Shown here one piece after another: positions 32,221-32,927 of a DNA stretch of 32,927 bases (positions are counted from its first letter, which is position 1; each line of letters opens with the position of its first letter). This stretch comes from Myxococcota bacterium (GTDB taxonomy: Bacteria; Myxococcota; JAJVIH01). The translations under genes were made by a program, and so were the position numbers. The notes beneath the pieces were generated by a model. That model ran no database searches, was not told where the DNA came from, and saw nothing but the letters and a program-made list of their open reading frames with translations. The DNA lies in assembly GCA_022072125.1 (NCBI GenBank), contig JAJVIH010000059.1, positions 1-32,927 on the forward strand. Direction: 5' to 3'.

Positions 32221-32927
32221 ATGCCACCGGCCATATTCATAGCCAGCCTTGTCGTGCTGGCGGTCTGGACCCTGCAGTTCAGGAAGTCATTGCGGTCGAG
32301 AAATGGTCTGCACGTGCTGGATCCCGGACGGCCCGGCGCGTCTGGCGATCAACCCGCCTGCTCGATTCTGGTTCCCGCCCGCAACGAGGAGGAGATCATC
32401 GGAAGCTCCATTCGGTCGCTGATCAATCAGGAACTGAAGGATTTCGAGTTGATCGTTCTCAATGACAATTCAACGGATCGGACTGGAGAGATACTCGACC
32501 AACTGGCGAGAGAAAACAGCGGAAAACCGCGCGTGATCCATGGCCGCGAAGACCCGCCCGCCGGCTGGTTCGGAAAACCCTGGGCGTTGCAGCGGCTTGG
32601 GGAAGCCGCGCGCCGGGAAAGCGAATGGCTGCTCTTCACCGACGCCGATTGCATCCACCATCCGCGTTCGGTCGCGCTGGCGCTTGATTTCGCGGCGGAG
32701 CACGGGGCGGACATGGTGTCGCTGTTTCCGTTCAACCAGTGCGACACCTTCACCGAAAGGCTGTTTCAGCCGTCAATCGCGGCGTTGACGGGCCTTCGTC
32801 ATGATCCCTCATCGGTCAACGGGAGGCCGCGCGATCCGGAAACCGCATTCGCCAACGGGCAATTCATCCTCGTCCGGCGAAGCGTCTGGCTGGCGATGGA
32901 AGGCTGGGAGCCCGTGCAGATCGGAAG
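32221..32927 (+). CDS. GT2-family glycosyltransferase (3' end outside window)
   Basis: The frame runs off the window edge, with 235 codons visible. A hydrophobic N-terminal helix (IFIASLVVLAVW) is followed by a GT-A domain opening SILVPARNEEEIIGSSI. LNDNSTDRTGEI and the DxD-type TDADC motif come next. The PPAGWFGKPWALQRL segment resembles the HpnB/CrtQ-like branch of GT2, which acts on lipid or hopanoid acceptors, but this match is only suggestive. ATG at 32221 lies 31 nt after the acyltransferase stop and has no strong Shine-Dalgarno sequence. The context with a lipid A acyltransferase and another glycosyltransferase suggests envelope glycan or glycolipid synthesis. Confidence 0.87.
   Translation, partial: MPPAIFIASLVVLAVWTLQFRKSLRSRNGLHVLDPGRPGASGDQPACSILVPARNEEEIIGSSIRSLINQELKDFELIVLNDNSTDRTGEILDQLARENSGKPRVIHGREDPPAGWFGKPWALQRLGEAARRESEWLLFTDADCIHHPRSVALALDFAAEHGADMVSLFPFNQCDTFTERLFQPSIAALTGLRHDPSSVNGRPRDPETAFANGQFILVRRSVWLAMEGWEPVQIG

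Noticed and set aside
32205-32465. Open frame of 86 codons on the plus strand.
   Set aside because: It is out of frame with the GT2 glycosyltransferase starting at 32221, whose motifs (PARNEEE, TDADC) are unmistakable.

Overview
The window is GC-rich, densely coded bacterial chromosome, about 33 kb, with no rRNA, tRNA, CRISPR array, transposase or phage gene that I can see. The organism looks Gram-negative: there is an LpxL/HtrB-type lipid A acyltransferase, an outer-membrane beta-barrel ending in phenylalanine, and several lipoprotein signal peptides. Gly/Asp-rich linkers (DGG, DAG-like runs) between lamin-tail domains, TIG/NHL surface proteins and paired HEAT proteins resemble deltaproteobacterial or Myxococcota-grade genomes, or a candidate phylum near them. 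That placement is an inference from style and is not proven by any marker here.

Layout. (1) 1-1664: the 3' end of metG and a HEAT-repeat protein. (2) 1813-10229, plus strand: one tightly packed catabolic operon. It holds thiolase, 3-hydroxyacyl-CoA dehydrogenase, enoyl-CoA hydratase, three acyl-CoA dehydrogenases, a free-standing B12-binding subunit of a methylmalonyl-CoA-type mutase, the mutase GTPase chaperone MeaB, and a UbiE/MenG quinone methyltransferase. It encodes beta-oxidation of short or branched acyl-CoAs draining to methylmalonyl/succinyl-CoA. The catalytic mutase subunit is not in the window. (3) 10336-11761: an orphan ParA ATPase with a small HEAT protein. (4) 11821-18329: a large exported protein with about ten TIG repeats and a six-bladed NHL propeller, a cyclophilin, a membrane-anchored FecR-domain protein and an LPG-synthase-type membrane protein.

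(5) 26191-18397, minus strand: a glycosyltransferase, then five genes that overlap by 1-4 nt. These are an outer-membrane barrel with an N-terminal ComEA-like helix-hairpin-helix domain, a lamin-tail (LTD) protein, an exported SNase nuclease with a C-terminal OB-fold, a lipoprotein with three LTD repeats, and a second SNase lipoprotein. The combination suggests a cell-surface machine that binds and cuts extracellular DNA. I consider it the best candidate here for an undescribed system.

(6) 26203-32927, plus strand: mutM read straight through, without a stop, into a lipoprotein-like M18 peptidase homologue that has lost most of its catalytic residues. Two further exported M18-family peptidases, a lipid A acyltransferase and a partial GT2 glycosyltransferase follow. 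The three consecutive M18 paralogues, one of them a pseudoenzyme, are the second notable system.
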